Positions 1 to 6,834 are shown, counted from the stretch's first letter. The stretch is 14,327 nt of DNA from Clostridia bacterium (GCA_017442025.1 JAFSBD010000078.1:1-14327), one strand, 5' to 3'. Numbers and translations: made by a program. The notes: a model not told the origin generated them from the letters alone.

Positions 1-351
1 GATCTTCTGCCCAAGAAAGAAGTTCTGAAGCTGCGCCACGAGATGGAGATCCTGGAAAAGAACTACGGCGGTATCAAGGAAATGAAGAAGGCTCCTGCCG
101 CTCTGTTCGTTGTTGACCCCAAGAAGGAGCACATTGCCATCGCCGAAGCTAAGAAGCTGGGCATCCCCGTTGTTGCGATCGTTGATACCAACTGCGATCC
201 CGATGAAGTTGATTATCCCATCCCCGGCAACGACGACGCGATCCGCGCTGTCAAGCTCATCGCCGAGACCATGGCAAATGCCATTATGGAAGGCAAGCAG
301 GGCGAGCAGCTGGCTGATGAGGCCGCTGAGGAAGCTCCCGCTGCCGAATAA
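1..351 (+). CDS. rpsB: 30S ribosomal protein S2, 3' part (5' end outside window)
   Basis: The C-terminal 116 residues of ribosomal protein S2 are read in frame from base 1 to the TAA at 349-351. S2 sits on the back of the 30S subunit and is needed for S1 binding and initiation. The family signature is clear: a GGIKEMKKAPAALFVVDPKKE block, then IAEAKKLGIPVVAIVDTNCD and a YPIPGNDDAIRAVKLI segment. The protein ends in a short acidic, Ala/Glu-rich tail, which is common in Gram-positive S2. The start lies upstream of the window. It is followed after 20 nt by tsf, the usual bacterial rpsB-tsf pair, so the two are almost certainly co-transcribed. No terminator lies between them. Confidence 0.97.
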   Translation, partial: DLLPKKEVLKLRHEMEILEKNYGGIKEMKKAPAALFVVDPKKEHIAIAEAKKLGIPVVAIVDTNCDPDEVDYPIPGNDDAIRAVKLIAETMANAIMEGKQGEQLADEAAEEAPAAE

Positions 352-371
352 TCTTAGGGAGGAAAAATAGA

Positions 372-1286
372 ATGAATTTTACTGCTAAAGATGTCGCCGC
401 TCTGCGTGAGACCACCGGTTGCGGTATGATGGATTGTAAAAAGGCTCTTACCGAGGCCGATGGCAACGTTGATAAGGCTATCGAGATCCTGCGCGAGAAG
501 GGTCTTGCCGCTCAGGCAAAGAAGGCCAGCCGTATCGCTTCCGAGGGTATGGTTGATACCTATATCGCCGATGGCATCGGTGTTATGATCGAAGTCAACT
601 CCGAGACCGACTTTGTTGCCAAGAATGCAGAGTTCCAGGCTCTGGTTAAGGGCGCTGCTAAGGCTGCCGCCGTTTATAACCCCGCCGATGTGGATGCTCT
701 GAAGGCTTGCAAGTTTGAAGATACCGAATTCACCGTTGAAGATATCCTGCGTGAGAAGATCCTCAAGATCGGTGAGAACATGAACATTCGTCGCTTCGTT
801 CGCCTGGAAGGCGCTTGCGTCAGCTATGTTCATGGCGGCGGTACCGAGGCTGCTATGGTTCTTTGCGATGTTGCTGATGCCGAAAATGCAAAGTTCCAGG
901 AAGCTGCCCGCAACGTCTGCATGCAGATCGCTGCTATGCATCCCGCTTACCTCTGCCGCGAGGAAGTTCCCGCTGAGGTAATCGAGAACGAAAAGAACAT
1001 CCTCTTGGCTCAGATCAAAAACGATCCCAAGAATGCTAATAAGCCCGAAAACATCCTCGAGAAGATGATCGGCGGTAAGATCGGTAAGTACTATACCGAA
1101 AACTGCTTGCTGGAGCAGGCTTATGTTAAGGATGATAAGATCTCTGTTGGTGAGTATCTCAAGCAGGTCAGCAAGGAAGTTGGCTTTGATATCACCATTA
1201 AGACCATGATCTCTTATGTTAAGGGTGAAGGCCTTGAGAAGAGAGTGGACGACTTCGCTGCTGAAGTTGCCAGCATGAGCAAATAA
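372..1286 (+). CDS. tsf: Translation elongation factor Ts
   Basis: EF-Ts, 304 residues, is the guanine nucleotide exchange factor that releases GDP from EF-Tu in the cytoplasm. The N-terminal UBA-like domain (about residues 1-50) has the typical LRETTGCGMMDCKKAL stretch. The core carries the SETDFVAKN motif (77-85), whose TDFV residues contact EF-Tu, followed by the ENMNIRRF segment (about 135-142). The length fits the family, which is roughly 280-310 residues in Firmicutes. The ATG start has a near-perfect Shine-Dalgarno site, AGGGAGGA at 356-363, with 8 nt spacing. It lies 20 nt behind rpsB. A 13-bp hairpin follows the stop. Confidence 0.98.
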   Translation: MNFTAKDVAALRETTGCGMMDCKKALTEADGNVDKAIEILREKGLAAQAKKASRIASEGMVDTYIADGIGVMIEVNSETDFVAKNAEFQALVKGAAKAAAVYNPADVDALKACKFEDTEFTVEDILREKILKIGENMNIRRFVRLEGACVSYVHGGGTEAAMVLCDVADAENAKFQEAARNVCMQIAAMHPAYLCREEVPAEVIENEKNILLAQIKNDPKNANKPENILEKMIGGKIGKYYTENCLLEQAYVKDDKISVGEYLKQVSKEVGFDITIKTMISYVKGEGLEKRVDDFAAEVASMSK

Positions 1287-1294
1287 TTTATCAA
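1267..1294 (+). promoter_or_regulatory. Weak candidate promoter for greA-lysS inside the tsf 3' end
   Basis: TTGCCA (1267-1272) and TATCAA (1289-1294) are separated by 16 bp and give a partial sigma-A match. Transcription would start near 1300, placing the 1304-1335 hairpin in the greA leader. There is not enough room between the hairpin and the greA ribosome-binding site for a promoter. greA and lysS must therefore use something upstream like this, or read-through from rpsB-tsf. The match is weak. Confidence 0.25.
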
Positions 1295-1303
1295 AATGAA
1301 TTC

Positions 1304-1335
1304 AAAGCGACCTCGGTAAGCGCCGAGGTCGCTTT
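1304..1335 (+). terminator. Hairpin after tsf, partial terminator or processing site
   Basis: There is a perfect 13-bp stem, AAAGCGACCTCGG (1304-1316) with CCGAGGTCGCTTT (1323-1335), and a 6-nt loop. Only three T residues follow before GCAGG, so it lacks a proper U-tract on the plus strand. It lies between tsf and the greA ribosome-binding site at 1344-1351. It may attenuate, stabilise the tsf 3' end, or act as a weak intrinsic terminator. Confidence 0.6.
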
Positions 1336-1362
1336 GCAGGATTAAAAGGAGTATTGAGTATT

Positions 1363-1848
1363 ATGGCAGAAAAAGTTGTTTCCTTAACTTTAGAAGGTAA
1401 GGCCAAGCTGGAGGCTGAGCTTGCCGAACTGAAATCCACCAAGCGGGAAGAGATTGCCGAGAAGATCAAGGTGGCTCGTTCCTATGGCGACCTTTCTGAA
1501 AACAGTGAATATGATGAAGCAAAAAACGAGCAGGCCATCGTTGAGGCTCGTATCGCCAAATTGGAGGCTACTCTGAAAAATGCTATCATCGTTGAGGACG
1601 ATGCTGTTTCCGAAAACGATGATGATAAGATCTGGCTCGGGAATACCGTAACCGTCCTGGATGTGGAAATGGAAGAAGAGATGGTCTATGATATCGTCAG
1701 CTCCATCGAAGCCGATCCCATGAACGGCAAGATCTCCGATGATAGCCCTCTCGGCAAAGCCATTCTGGGCGGTAAGGTCGGCGATACCATCGCGGTTGAA
1801 GCCCCCATCGGTACTTTGCAGTATAAGATTTTGAAAGTCGAAAAGTAA
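1363..1848 (+). CDS. greA: Transcription elongation factor GreA
   Basis: GreA, 161 residues, inserts its coiled coil into the RNA polymerase secondary channel and stimulates cleavage of backtracked RNA. The N-terminal coiled coil spans about residues 8-75. Its tip carries the GDLSENSEYDEAKNEQ motif (42-57), whose acidic residues D43 and E46 are the ones expected to coordinate the catalytic metal. The C-terminal FKBP-like domain includes SPLGKAILGGKVGDTI (about 128-143). The length is typical of the family. The ATG at 1363 is preferred over an in-frame TTG at 1354 because AAAAGGAG (1344-1351) lies 11 nt from the ATG but only 2 nt from the TTG. The stop codon abuts the lysS ribosome-binding site, so greA and lysS are likely translationally coupled. 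Confidence 0.97.
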   Translation: MAEKVVSLTLEGKAKLEAELAELKSTKREEIAEKIKVARSYGDLSENSEYDEAKNEQAIVEARIAKLEATLKNAIIVEDDAVSENDDDKIWLGNTVTVLDVEMEEEMVYDIVSSIEADPMNGKISDDSPLGKAILGGKVGDTIAVEAPIGTLQYKILKVEK

Positions 1849-1859
1849 GGAAAAAAGTA

Positions 1860-3791
1860 ATGGAAAACGTTAATAATACTGTAAATGAAGAACTTTCCTT
1901 GAGCGAGTTGCTGCAGGTCCGCCGCGATAAACTGAGCGAACTGCAGGCGGCAGGGAAAGATCCTTTTGCGATCACTAAATACGAAGTAACTCACCATAGC
2001 GAAGAGATCAAGGCAAACTTTGAGCAGTTTGAAGAGCAGACGGTCTCGGTTGCCGGCCGTATCATGAGCAAGCGTGGCATGGGCAAGGTTGTCTTTGCCG
2101 ACCTGCAGGATGGGGAAGGCCGTATTCAGTTGTTTATTAAGATCGACGAAGTGGGCGAAGAGGCACTGGCTGCATTCAAGAAATACGATATCGGCGATAT
2201 CGTCGGCGTCAGCGGTGTGGTTTTCCGCACCCGCATGGGCGAGATCTCTATCCGCGCCAAATCCATTGTATTGCTCTCCAAATCCCTGCTTCCTTTGCCC
2301 GAGAAGTTCCACGGCCTGAAGGATCAGGACCTGCGCTATCGGCAACGCTATGTGGATCTTATGATCAATCCCGAGGTGAAGCGCAACTTCATCATTCGCT
2401 CCAAGTTCATCCAATATGTCCGTAAATATCTGGACAATATGAATTATATTGAGGTGGAAACCCCGGTTCTCAATACCATTGCCGGCGGTGCATCCGCCCG
2501 CCCCTTCATTACCCATCATAATACATTGGATATCGATATGTATATGCGTATCGCTACCGAACTGCCCCTTAAACGCCTGATCATCGGCGGTATGGAGCGG
2601 GTTTATGAGATCGGCCGTATCTTCCGTAATGAGGGCATGGACCCCAAGCATAACCCCGAATTTACCTCGGTAGAGCTTTATCAATCCTATGCGGATTTCC
2701 ATGATATGATGGATATCGCCGAAGGCATCCTCTCCGGTGCCGCTAAGGAGATCCTCGGCACCTATGAAGTGGAGTGGATGGGCGAGAAGATCAATCTTGC
2801 GCCCGGCTGGCCCCGCCTGACCATGATCGAGGCAGTCAAGCAGTATGCAGGGGTTGATTTCGGTGCCATCTCTGATGATGCGGAAGCGGTTGCGGCCGCT
2901 AAGGCTATCGGTGTGGAGCTGAATGAAGCCGCCGAGCCCACCTGGGGTAACGCCCTTTATGCCTGCTTTGATCAGCGGGTAGAAGAGCATCTGATCCAGC
3001 CCACCTTTATCACCATGTATCCTGTGGAGGTCTCTCCGCTGACCAAGCGCTCTCCCGAAGATCCCCGCCTCACTGAGCGGTTTGAATTCTTCATCTGCCA
3101 TAGCGAAATGGGCAACGCCTATTCCGAACTGAACGATCCCATCGATCAGCGCGAACGCTTTGAAAAGCAGGCCGAGCAGCGGGAACGTGGCGATGATGAG
3201 GCCGAGATGCTGGATGAGGATTTCCTCACCGCGATGGAATACGGTATGCCGCCCACAGGCGGTATGGGCATCGGCATCGACCGTTGCGTCATGCTCCTCA
3301 CCGGCACCGATACCATCCGCGATGTCATCCTCTTTCCGACTATGAAACCGCTGGAGACCGGTAAAAAAGAGGTTGCTCCCGTGGTTGATGTTGTGGAAGA
3401 AGAGCCGGAAGTGATTGATTTTTCCAAGGTTGAGATCGAGCCTCTTTTTGAGGATTTTGTCGATTTTGATACCTTCAGTAAATCCGATTTCCGCGCTGTT
3501 AAGGTGCTGGATTGTGTGGCAGTTCCCAAGTCCAAGAAGCTGCTTCAGTTTACCTTGGATGATGGAACCGGCAAGGAACGTACCATCCTTAGCGGTATTC
3601 ATGCTTTTTATGAGCCTGAGCAGTTGATCGGTAAGACCTTGATCGCCATTACCAACCTGCCGCCCCGCGCCATGATGGGCGTGGAATCCAACGGTATGTT
3701 GCTTTCCGCCATCCATAGCGAGGAAGGGGAAGAAAAGCTCCATCTTCTGATGGTCAGCAACCGCATCCCCGCCGGCGCAAAATTATATTAA
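1860..3791 (+). CDS. lysS: Lysyl-tRNA synthetase, class II, with C-terminal tRNA-binding domain
   Basis: Class II LysRS charges tRNA-Lys with lysine using ATP in the cytoplasm. It has an N-terminal OB-fold anticodon-binding domain (about residues 60-140) and a catalytic core with motif 1 near 175-205. Motif 2 is RIFRNEGMDPKHNPEFTSVE (253-272). Motif 3, including GIDRCVMLL, is near 467-481. Bacterial LysRS is usually about 490-510 residues, but this protein has 643. An acidic linker (about 499-529) leads to a domain at about 530-643 that resembles the MetRS C-terminal or Trbp111/EMAPII tRNA-binding OB fold: SDFRAVKV, a LDDGTGKERTILSGI stretch, NLPPRAMMGVESNGMLLSA. The AAGGA site overlapping the greA stop lies 8 nt before the ATG. 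A strong terminator follows the stop. Confidence 0.97.
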   Translation: MENVNNTVNEELSLSELLQVRRDKLSELQAAGKDPFAITKYEVTHHSEEIKANFEQFEEQTVSVAGRIMSKRGMGKVVFADLQDGEGRIQLFIKIDEVGEEALAAFKKYDIGDIVGVSGVVFRTRMGEISIRAKSIVLLSKSLLPLPEKFHGLKDQDLRYRQRYVDLMINPEVKRNFIIRSKFIQYVRKYLDNMNYIEVETPVLNTIAGGASARPFITHHNTLDIDMYMRIATELPLKRLIIGGMERVYEIGRIFRNEGMDPKHNPEFTSVELYQSYADFHDMMDIAEGILSGAAKEILGTYEVEWMGEKINLAPGWPRLTMIEAVKQYAGVDFGAISDDAEAVAAAKAIGVELNEAAEPTWGNALYACFDQRVEEHLIQPTFITMYPVEVSPLTKRSPEDPRLTERFEFFICHSEMGNAYSELNDPIDQRERFEKQAEQRERGDDEAEMLDEDFLTAMEYGMPPTGGMGIGIDRCVMLLTGTDTIRDVILFPTMKPLETGKKEVAPVVDVVEEEPEVIDFSKVEIEPLFEDFVDFDTFSKSDFRAVKVLDCVAVPKSKKLLQFTLDDGTGKERTILSGIHAFYEPEQLIGKTLIAITNLPPRAMMGVESNGMLLSAIHSEEGEEKLHLLMVSNRIPAGAKLY

Positions 3792-3795
3792 ATTC

Positions 3796-3835
3796 AAAAA
3801 CACCCTATAACCATCAAAAGTTATAGGGTGTTTTT
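3796..3835. terminator. Strong bidirectional intrinsic terminator between lysS and the minus-strand group
   Basis: A 16-bp stem, AAAAACACCCTATAAC (3796-3811) with GTTATAGGGTGTTTTT (3820-3835), has an 8-nt loop and U-runs on both strands. It starts 4 nt after the lysS stop and lies 46 nt beyond the stop of the convergent small gene, so it can end both transcripts. Confidence 0.93.
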
Positions 3836-3881
3836 ACATATTGTTTTAAAATGGACCATCAAAATGGGATTTTTCAATCCG

Positions 3882-4172
3882 TTATCCTTTTTTGGGGGTT
3901 GCTTCGCCTTGTTTGATGGTTATGCCTAATATTTTGTAGGTATATTTATCCACCTGATATCCATCGTCGGCATCTAAATGGCCATCAATAAAGAAGGAGT
4001 AACCTAAACCAATGTATTTGCCTGAACCTCCGTCGTCTGCGAGAATGGGCGAGATGCAGAAGGTGGGTTTATCAAAACTAATAGCAACCTTGGCATAATC
4101 GTAGTATGCGATACTTCCCCAAGAAACGAGCAAGGCGATAATTATAACCAATAAAATGATTTTCTTTTTCAT
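3882..4172 (-). CDS. Small membrane-anchored protein of unknown function
   Basis: This is a 96-residue protein I do not recognise. Residues 2-5 are KKKI, followed by a strongly hydrophobic segment to about residue 23. That predicts either an uncleaved signal anchor or a signal peptide, with the rest outside the membrane. The outer part has a Gly/Asp-rich patch and a YKILGITIKQGE stretch, with two cysteine-poor beta-like segments. The start is well supported by AGAGGAG 8 nt before the ATG. The gene begins 22 nt after the P-loop kinase stop, so it is probably the last gene of the minus-strand transcript. It is AT-rich, like its neighbours. No function is inferred. Confidence 0.75.
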   Translation of the reverse strand: MKKKIILLVIIIALLVSWGSIAYYDYAKVAISFDKPTFCISPILADDGGSGKYIGLGYSFFIDGHLDADDGYQVDKYTYKILGITIKQGEATPKKG

Positions 4173-4194
4173 ATCGTATACTCCTCTGCTAATT

Positions 4195-4686
4195 TTAATA
4201 ATTGGTGGTTAGATATTCATCCGCTTGAGAGCGGGATTTGAAGATGATGATTTCTTTATTTTCTTTATATTGCTCGAGCAATTGATAGATGCTTGGCCGT
4301 GTTTTGAATTGAAAATCTTCGATTTTCTTTTTTAGTGTCGGGTCTAACTCATAATCAATCCAAGGAAGATCCTTGCGCTTTTGCCCAAGGCGGGAAACCG
4401 CCCCTTGCAAACATACTTCCGAGGATAAATCAAAGAAAAAGACAGTATCGCAGGCGCAAAGCCTTGTTTCCAGGGTTCTGCTGTAGTTTCCGTCGATGAT
4501 CCAGGATTCCAATCGGAGAATTTCGGAAAGGTGTTGATCAAATTCGGCGCTTGAAATATGGGTTCGATCGGCTTTATGCCAAATGGCATCCAAATAAAAA
4601 AGCGGAATGTTGGATTTATGTTGCAGTTTTTCGGCAAAGGTTGTTTTCCCCGAACCGGGGCAACCGATAATGATAACTTTTTTCAT
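4195..4686 (-). CDS. FlaR-like P-loop kinase (adenylate-kinase-like, 'topology modulation' family)
   Basis: A 163-residue P-loop protein opens with MKKVIIIGCPGSGKTTFAEK; the Walker A motif is GCPGSGKTT at residues 8-16. LDAIWHK (32-38) and WIIDGNYSRT (62-71) are characteristic of the FlaR or 'DNA topology modulation protein' family, which is built like a nucleotide kinase; the true substrate is not established. The reading frame extends 150 nt further upstream, but that part is antisense-like Arg/His-rich sequence inside the PAP2 gene. The ATG at 4686 is chosen because it begins exactly at the Walker-A beta-strand. It overlaps the PAP2 stop as ATGA, indicating translational coupling. The ribosome-binding site is weak, which fits coupling. 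Confidence 0.88.
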   Translation of the reverse strand: MKKVIIIGCPGSGKTTFAEKLQHKSNIPLFYLDAIWHKADRTHISSAEFDQHLSEILRLESWIIDGNYSRTLETRLCACDTVFFFDLSSEVCLQGAVSRLGQKRKDLPWIDYELDPTLKKKIEDFQFKTRPSIYQLLEQYKENKEIIIFKSRSQADEYLTTNY

Positions 4687-5333
4687 GAAAAATTCCCGTT
4701 TATAGAATAATATAGTTCCACAAGTGCGGTGCTGAGAAGCGCACCGCCGATGATATCGGTGAGCCAATGAACGCCGGAAATTAATCGGCCAAGCACCATA
4801 AAGATTAGAAATGCTACGCTTGCAAAGATCACGCAACGGCGCGCCAAAGGTTTTTTAATGCGGTTGTTGAACTGCAGGATGGAGGTCGGCATGACGCACA
4901 TAACAAGCATGGTTGTTGATGAGGGATAGGAAGCTTCTAATTGACCGTCGATTAAGATCGGTCGGTAGTTTACAGCCAATACCTCAAAACAGAAAAATGC
5001 CGCCATAACAACAAGGTAGAAACCGCCCAGCACCAGAATGTTGAAATCTACTTTTAAAATATGTTTTCTTTTGATCCATTGCATCAGCCCGAGCAACCCA
5101 AAACCCATTACGATCCCTAATGGGATCAGGCTCAGCCAATCGGTTGCGGCATAGAGGGAAAGGTGCACGCCGGTACACCGATGGACAAAGTCGTTGATGG
5201 TTGCAAACCCAACCTTTGAACCTTGCGGCCCGATAGGTTGGACATCAATGGAGCAGACGGCGATGGTCCATAATAGAAATGCGCCCAGCATCCATATGGC
5301 AAAAATTAAATGTTTTTGACTTTTCTTTTTCAT
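4683..5333 (-). CDS. PAP2-superfamily membrane protein with altered second motif
   Basis: A 216-residue integral membrane protein of the type 2 phosphatidic acid phosphatase superfamily, with about five or six hydrophobic segments. The first lies at about 9-28 and others near 62-85, 98-121, 140-155 and 166-210. Motif remnants are in order: NYRPILI (122-128, motif 1 RP), SYPSSTT (135-141, in the place of PSGH) and GRLISGVHWLTD (182-193, motif 3 with R183, H189 and D193 correctly spaced). Motif 1 and motif 3 residues are kept, but the motif 2 His is a Thr, so classical lipid phosphatase activity is uncertain. I believe a PSST variant exists in Firmicutes relatives, but cannot check. An AAGGAAGGG site precedes the ATG. 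Its stop overlaps the kinase start. Confidence 0.88.
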   Translation of the reverse strand: MKKKSQKHLIFAIWMLGAFLLWTIAVCSIDVQPIGPQGSKVGFATINDFVHRCTGVHLSLYAATDWLSLIPLGIVMGFGLLGLMQWIKRKHILKVDFNILVLGGFYLVVMAAFFCFEVLAVNYRPILIDGQLEASYPSSTTMLVMCVMPTSILQFNNRIKKPLARRCVIFASVAFLIFMVLGRLISGVHWLTDIIGGALLSTALVELYYSINGNFS

Positions 5334-5377
5334 GTTTGGATTCCCTTCCTTTTTGTTTTCGGCTTTCGCCTGATTTC

Positions 5378-5406
5378 ACTTTACAGGAAGAGAGGGCAAA
5401 CCGCAA
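5378..5406 (-). promoter_or_regulatory. Candidate sigma-A promoter for the PAP2-kinase-small protein genes
   Basis: On the minus strand TTGCGG (5401-5406) and TAAAGT (5378-5383) are separated by 17 bp, in the 107-nt gap before the PAP2 gene. The match is moderate: 3 of 6 and 4 of 6 positions. It would allow transcription of these genes apart from the upstream regulator. The 17-bp palindrome lies just upstream of its -35. Confidence 0.4.
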
Positions 5407-5426
5407 GAAACAGGGCGTCACATTGC

Positions 5427-5443
5427 TGATACGGTTCGTATCA
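5427..5443. promoter_or_regulatory. 17-bp palindrome TGATACG-GTT-CGTATCA, candidate operator
   Basis: A perfect 7-bp inverted repeat has a 3-nt centre and overlaps the stop codon (5441-5443) of the XRE regulator gene, upstream of the candidate PAP2 promoter. Its size and symmetry suit a dimeric HTH regulator. No U-run follows on either strand, so a terminator is unlikely. I saw no second copy in the window. Confidence 0.45.
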
Positions 5444-6046
5444 TTGCCATTTAATCAGCATTAATGCTTTAATGATTAAGAAAATAAACAAAAAGATGGC
5501 TGCATAGGGCTGCAAACTCATAACAAAGAGAATGGCACCGGTTGTATTTAAGACTAACGATAATTTGCTCTTGTTGCGCACCCAAAAGGAGATTTGGTGA
5601 TTTTGCAGAGCGAGGGTTGAAATGCCCGACGCGATGATTGCGATAATGATGATATAATATGAAATCTTTAGATAGGGAGCGATTTCGGTCAGAGATAAAA
5701 GGGAAACTTCTTGGACCGCGCCATTTACTTTTTGTCCAAAGAAGGGGAGGAAAAGAAACATGGAAACGCTGCAATCAAGCAATCCAAACACCAGATCCCG
5801 AAGGTGGGTTTCCTTTTGCTTGGTATTTTCTTCGGCAATCACCAGTAATTCCTCGCCGGAAAGTAATTCATCAATGGTGATGGAGAAGAATTTGGCGATC
5901 GCTTTGAGAGAATCGATGCTGGGATATCCTCTTCCCGATTCCCATTTGGAAATAGCGGTGCGGGATACATAGAGTTCTTCGGCCAGTTCTTCTTGGGTGA
6001 GGCTTTTATTCTTGCGCAGTTCTTGAAGTTTTTTATTTAATTCCAT
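5441..6046 (-). CDS. XRE-family regulator fused to a membrane domain
   Basis: A 201-residue protein with an N-terminal Cro/CI-type helix-turn-helix (about residues 5-60). LTQEELAEELYVSRTAISKW (16-35) is a classical XRE DNA-binding segment, and the domain closes with SITIDELLSGEE. After a short linker come about four hydrophobic segments near 84-104, 128-147, 162-177 and 181-198, so it should be a membrane-tethered DNA-binding protein. AAAGGA precedes the ATG with good spacing. It begins 17 nt after the methyltransferase-like gene and is probably co-transcribed with it. Membrane XRE proteins of this layout are common in Clostridia; the signal sensed here is unknown. It may control its own group. 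Confidence 0.9.
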   Translation of the reverse strand: MELNKKLQELRKNKSLTQEELAEELYVSRTAISKWESGRGYPSIDSLKAIAKFFSITIDELLSGEELLVIAEENTKQKETHLRDLVFGLLDCSVSMFLFLPFFGQKVNGAVQEVSLLSLTEIAPYLKISYYIIIIAIIASGISTLALQNHQISFWVRNKSKLSLVLNTTGAILFVMSLQPYAAIFLFIFLIIKALMLIKWQ

Positions 6047-6063
6047 AATATATTTCCTTTACT

Positions 6064-6735
6064 TTACCAAATGAAGGGAATGAGGCGATATTTCACCTTT
6101 TGTTTATATTCCCGATAGCCTTCCAATTCCTTTTCTAAAAAGGCCTCCTCGTTTTTGATGCGCAGAGAGATGATAAACGGATAAGCCAAAAGAATAAAAA
6201 AGGAATAGAGAGATCCTAAAACCAAGGGCATGGCCAAGAACAACAGCAGGGTTGCGCTATACATGGGATGGCGGACGATGCCGTATAACCCGGTGTCGAT
6301 AACTTTTTGATGCTCCTGCACCTCGATGGTGCGGCTGAGATAGGTGTTTTCACGCAGCACCTCTGCATAGAGGAGATAAGCCAAAAGAAAGAGGATTGAG
6401 GCGGCAATAACGATCCCCTTAGGCAAGAGATACCAATGGAAGCGAAAGCCCAATCCTGCAATAATAAAAGCGGCCAAAAACATCAGTCCGCTTAATTTGA
6501 TGACGAGATCCTGCTCTTTTTGCTTTTCTTTGGCGTTGAGCCGGCTTTGGAGCAACGCAGGATTTTTAAACAGCATAAAAATCCCTGCAAAAAACATTGG
6601 TATGAATAAGATTCCCATCAAGATCCAACCGTTGATAAAAGAAAGACTGCCGGCGGGCAGAAAGATCAATAAGCCCACCAAAAGAACGCCGCATATAAAT
6701 TTGAGAATTGCCTGGGCAAACAACTTCTTTGTCAT
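6064..6735 (-). CDS. ICMT/PEMT-family integral membrane methyltransferase
   Basis: A 223-residue multi-pass membrane protein of the isoprenylcysteine carboxyl methyltransferase-like superfamily, which uses S-adenosylmethionine. Hydrophobic segments lie near 10-28, 34-56, 82-98, 106-124 and 160-191. The conserved C-terminal half has TGLYGIVRHPMYSATLL (148-164; the RHPMY core binds the SAM cofactor in relatives) and RIKNEEAFLEKELEGYREY (192-210). The bacterial substrate is not known; members may act on lipids or small molecules rather than prenylcysteine. The second ATG (6735) is chosen: GGAG lies 7 nt before it, but only about 2 nt before the first ATG (6741). It heads the minus-strand group, with a strong promoter upstream. 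Confidence 0.88.
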   Translation of the reverse strand: MTKKLFAQAILKFICGVLLVGLLIFLPAGSLSFINGWILMGILFIPMFFAGIFMLFKNPALLQSRLNAKEKQKEQDLVIKLSGLMFLAAFIIAGLGFRFHWYLLPKGIVIAASILFLLAYLLYAEVLRENTYLSRTIEVQEHQKVIDTGLYGIVRHPMYSATLLLFLAMPLVLGSLYSFFILLAYPFIISLRIKNEEAFLEKELEGYREYKQKVKYRLIPFIW

Positions 6736-6767
6736 ATCCATTCTCCCGAAATCATATCGATAAAAAA

Positions 6768-6796
6768 ATTATAGCATATAAAATCCCATTCGGCAA
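6768..6796 (-). promoter_or_regulatory. Extended -10 promoter of the methyltransferase-regulator group
   Basis: On the minus strand TTGCCG (6791-6796) and TATAAT (6768-6773) have 17-bp spacing and an extended TGC before the -10. It is an excellent sigma-A match about 30 nt before the ATG at 6735. Confidence 0.8.
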
Positions 6797-6834
6797 TGAG
6801 AGGATGAACTTTTTGTAAAACCATGGGGAAGCGG

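Noticed and set aside
354..941. Open frame on the minus strand opposite tsf
   Set aside because: It lies inside the unmistakable tsf gene and shows no domain, start signal or promoter.
1686..3743. A 685-codon open frame on the minus strand opposite lysS
   Set aside because: It is in codon register with lysS. Lysyl-tRNA synthetase codons here rarely use TTA, CTA or TCA, the only ones that make stops on the other strand, so the frame stays open by codon bias. The translation has no recognisable domain and no ribosome-binding site.
3867..3880. Short GGATT-TTTC-AATCC hairpin after the small membrane protein gene
   Set aside because: The 5-bp stem is too short to call a terminator, and the strong bidirectional terminator at 3796-3835 already serves this end.
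4687..4836. A longer N-terminus for the P-loop kinase-like gene
   Set aside because: The extra 50 residues overlap the PAP2 coding sequence in another frame, are Arg/His/Cys-rich and precede the standard MKKVIIIGCPGSGKTT start. The ATGA overlap explains the true start.
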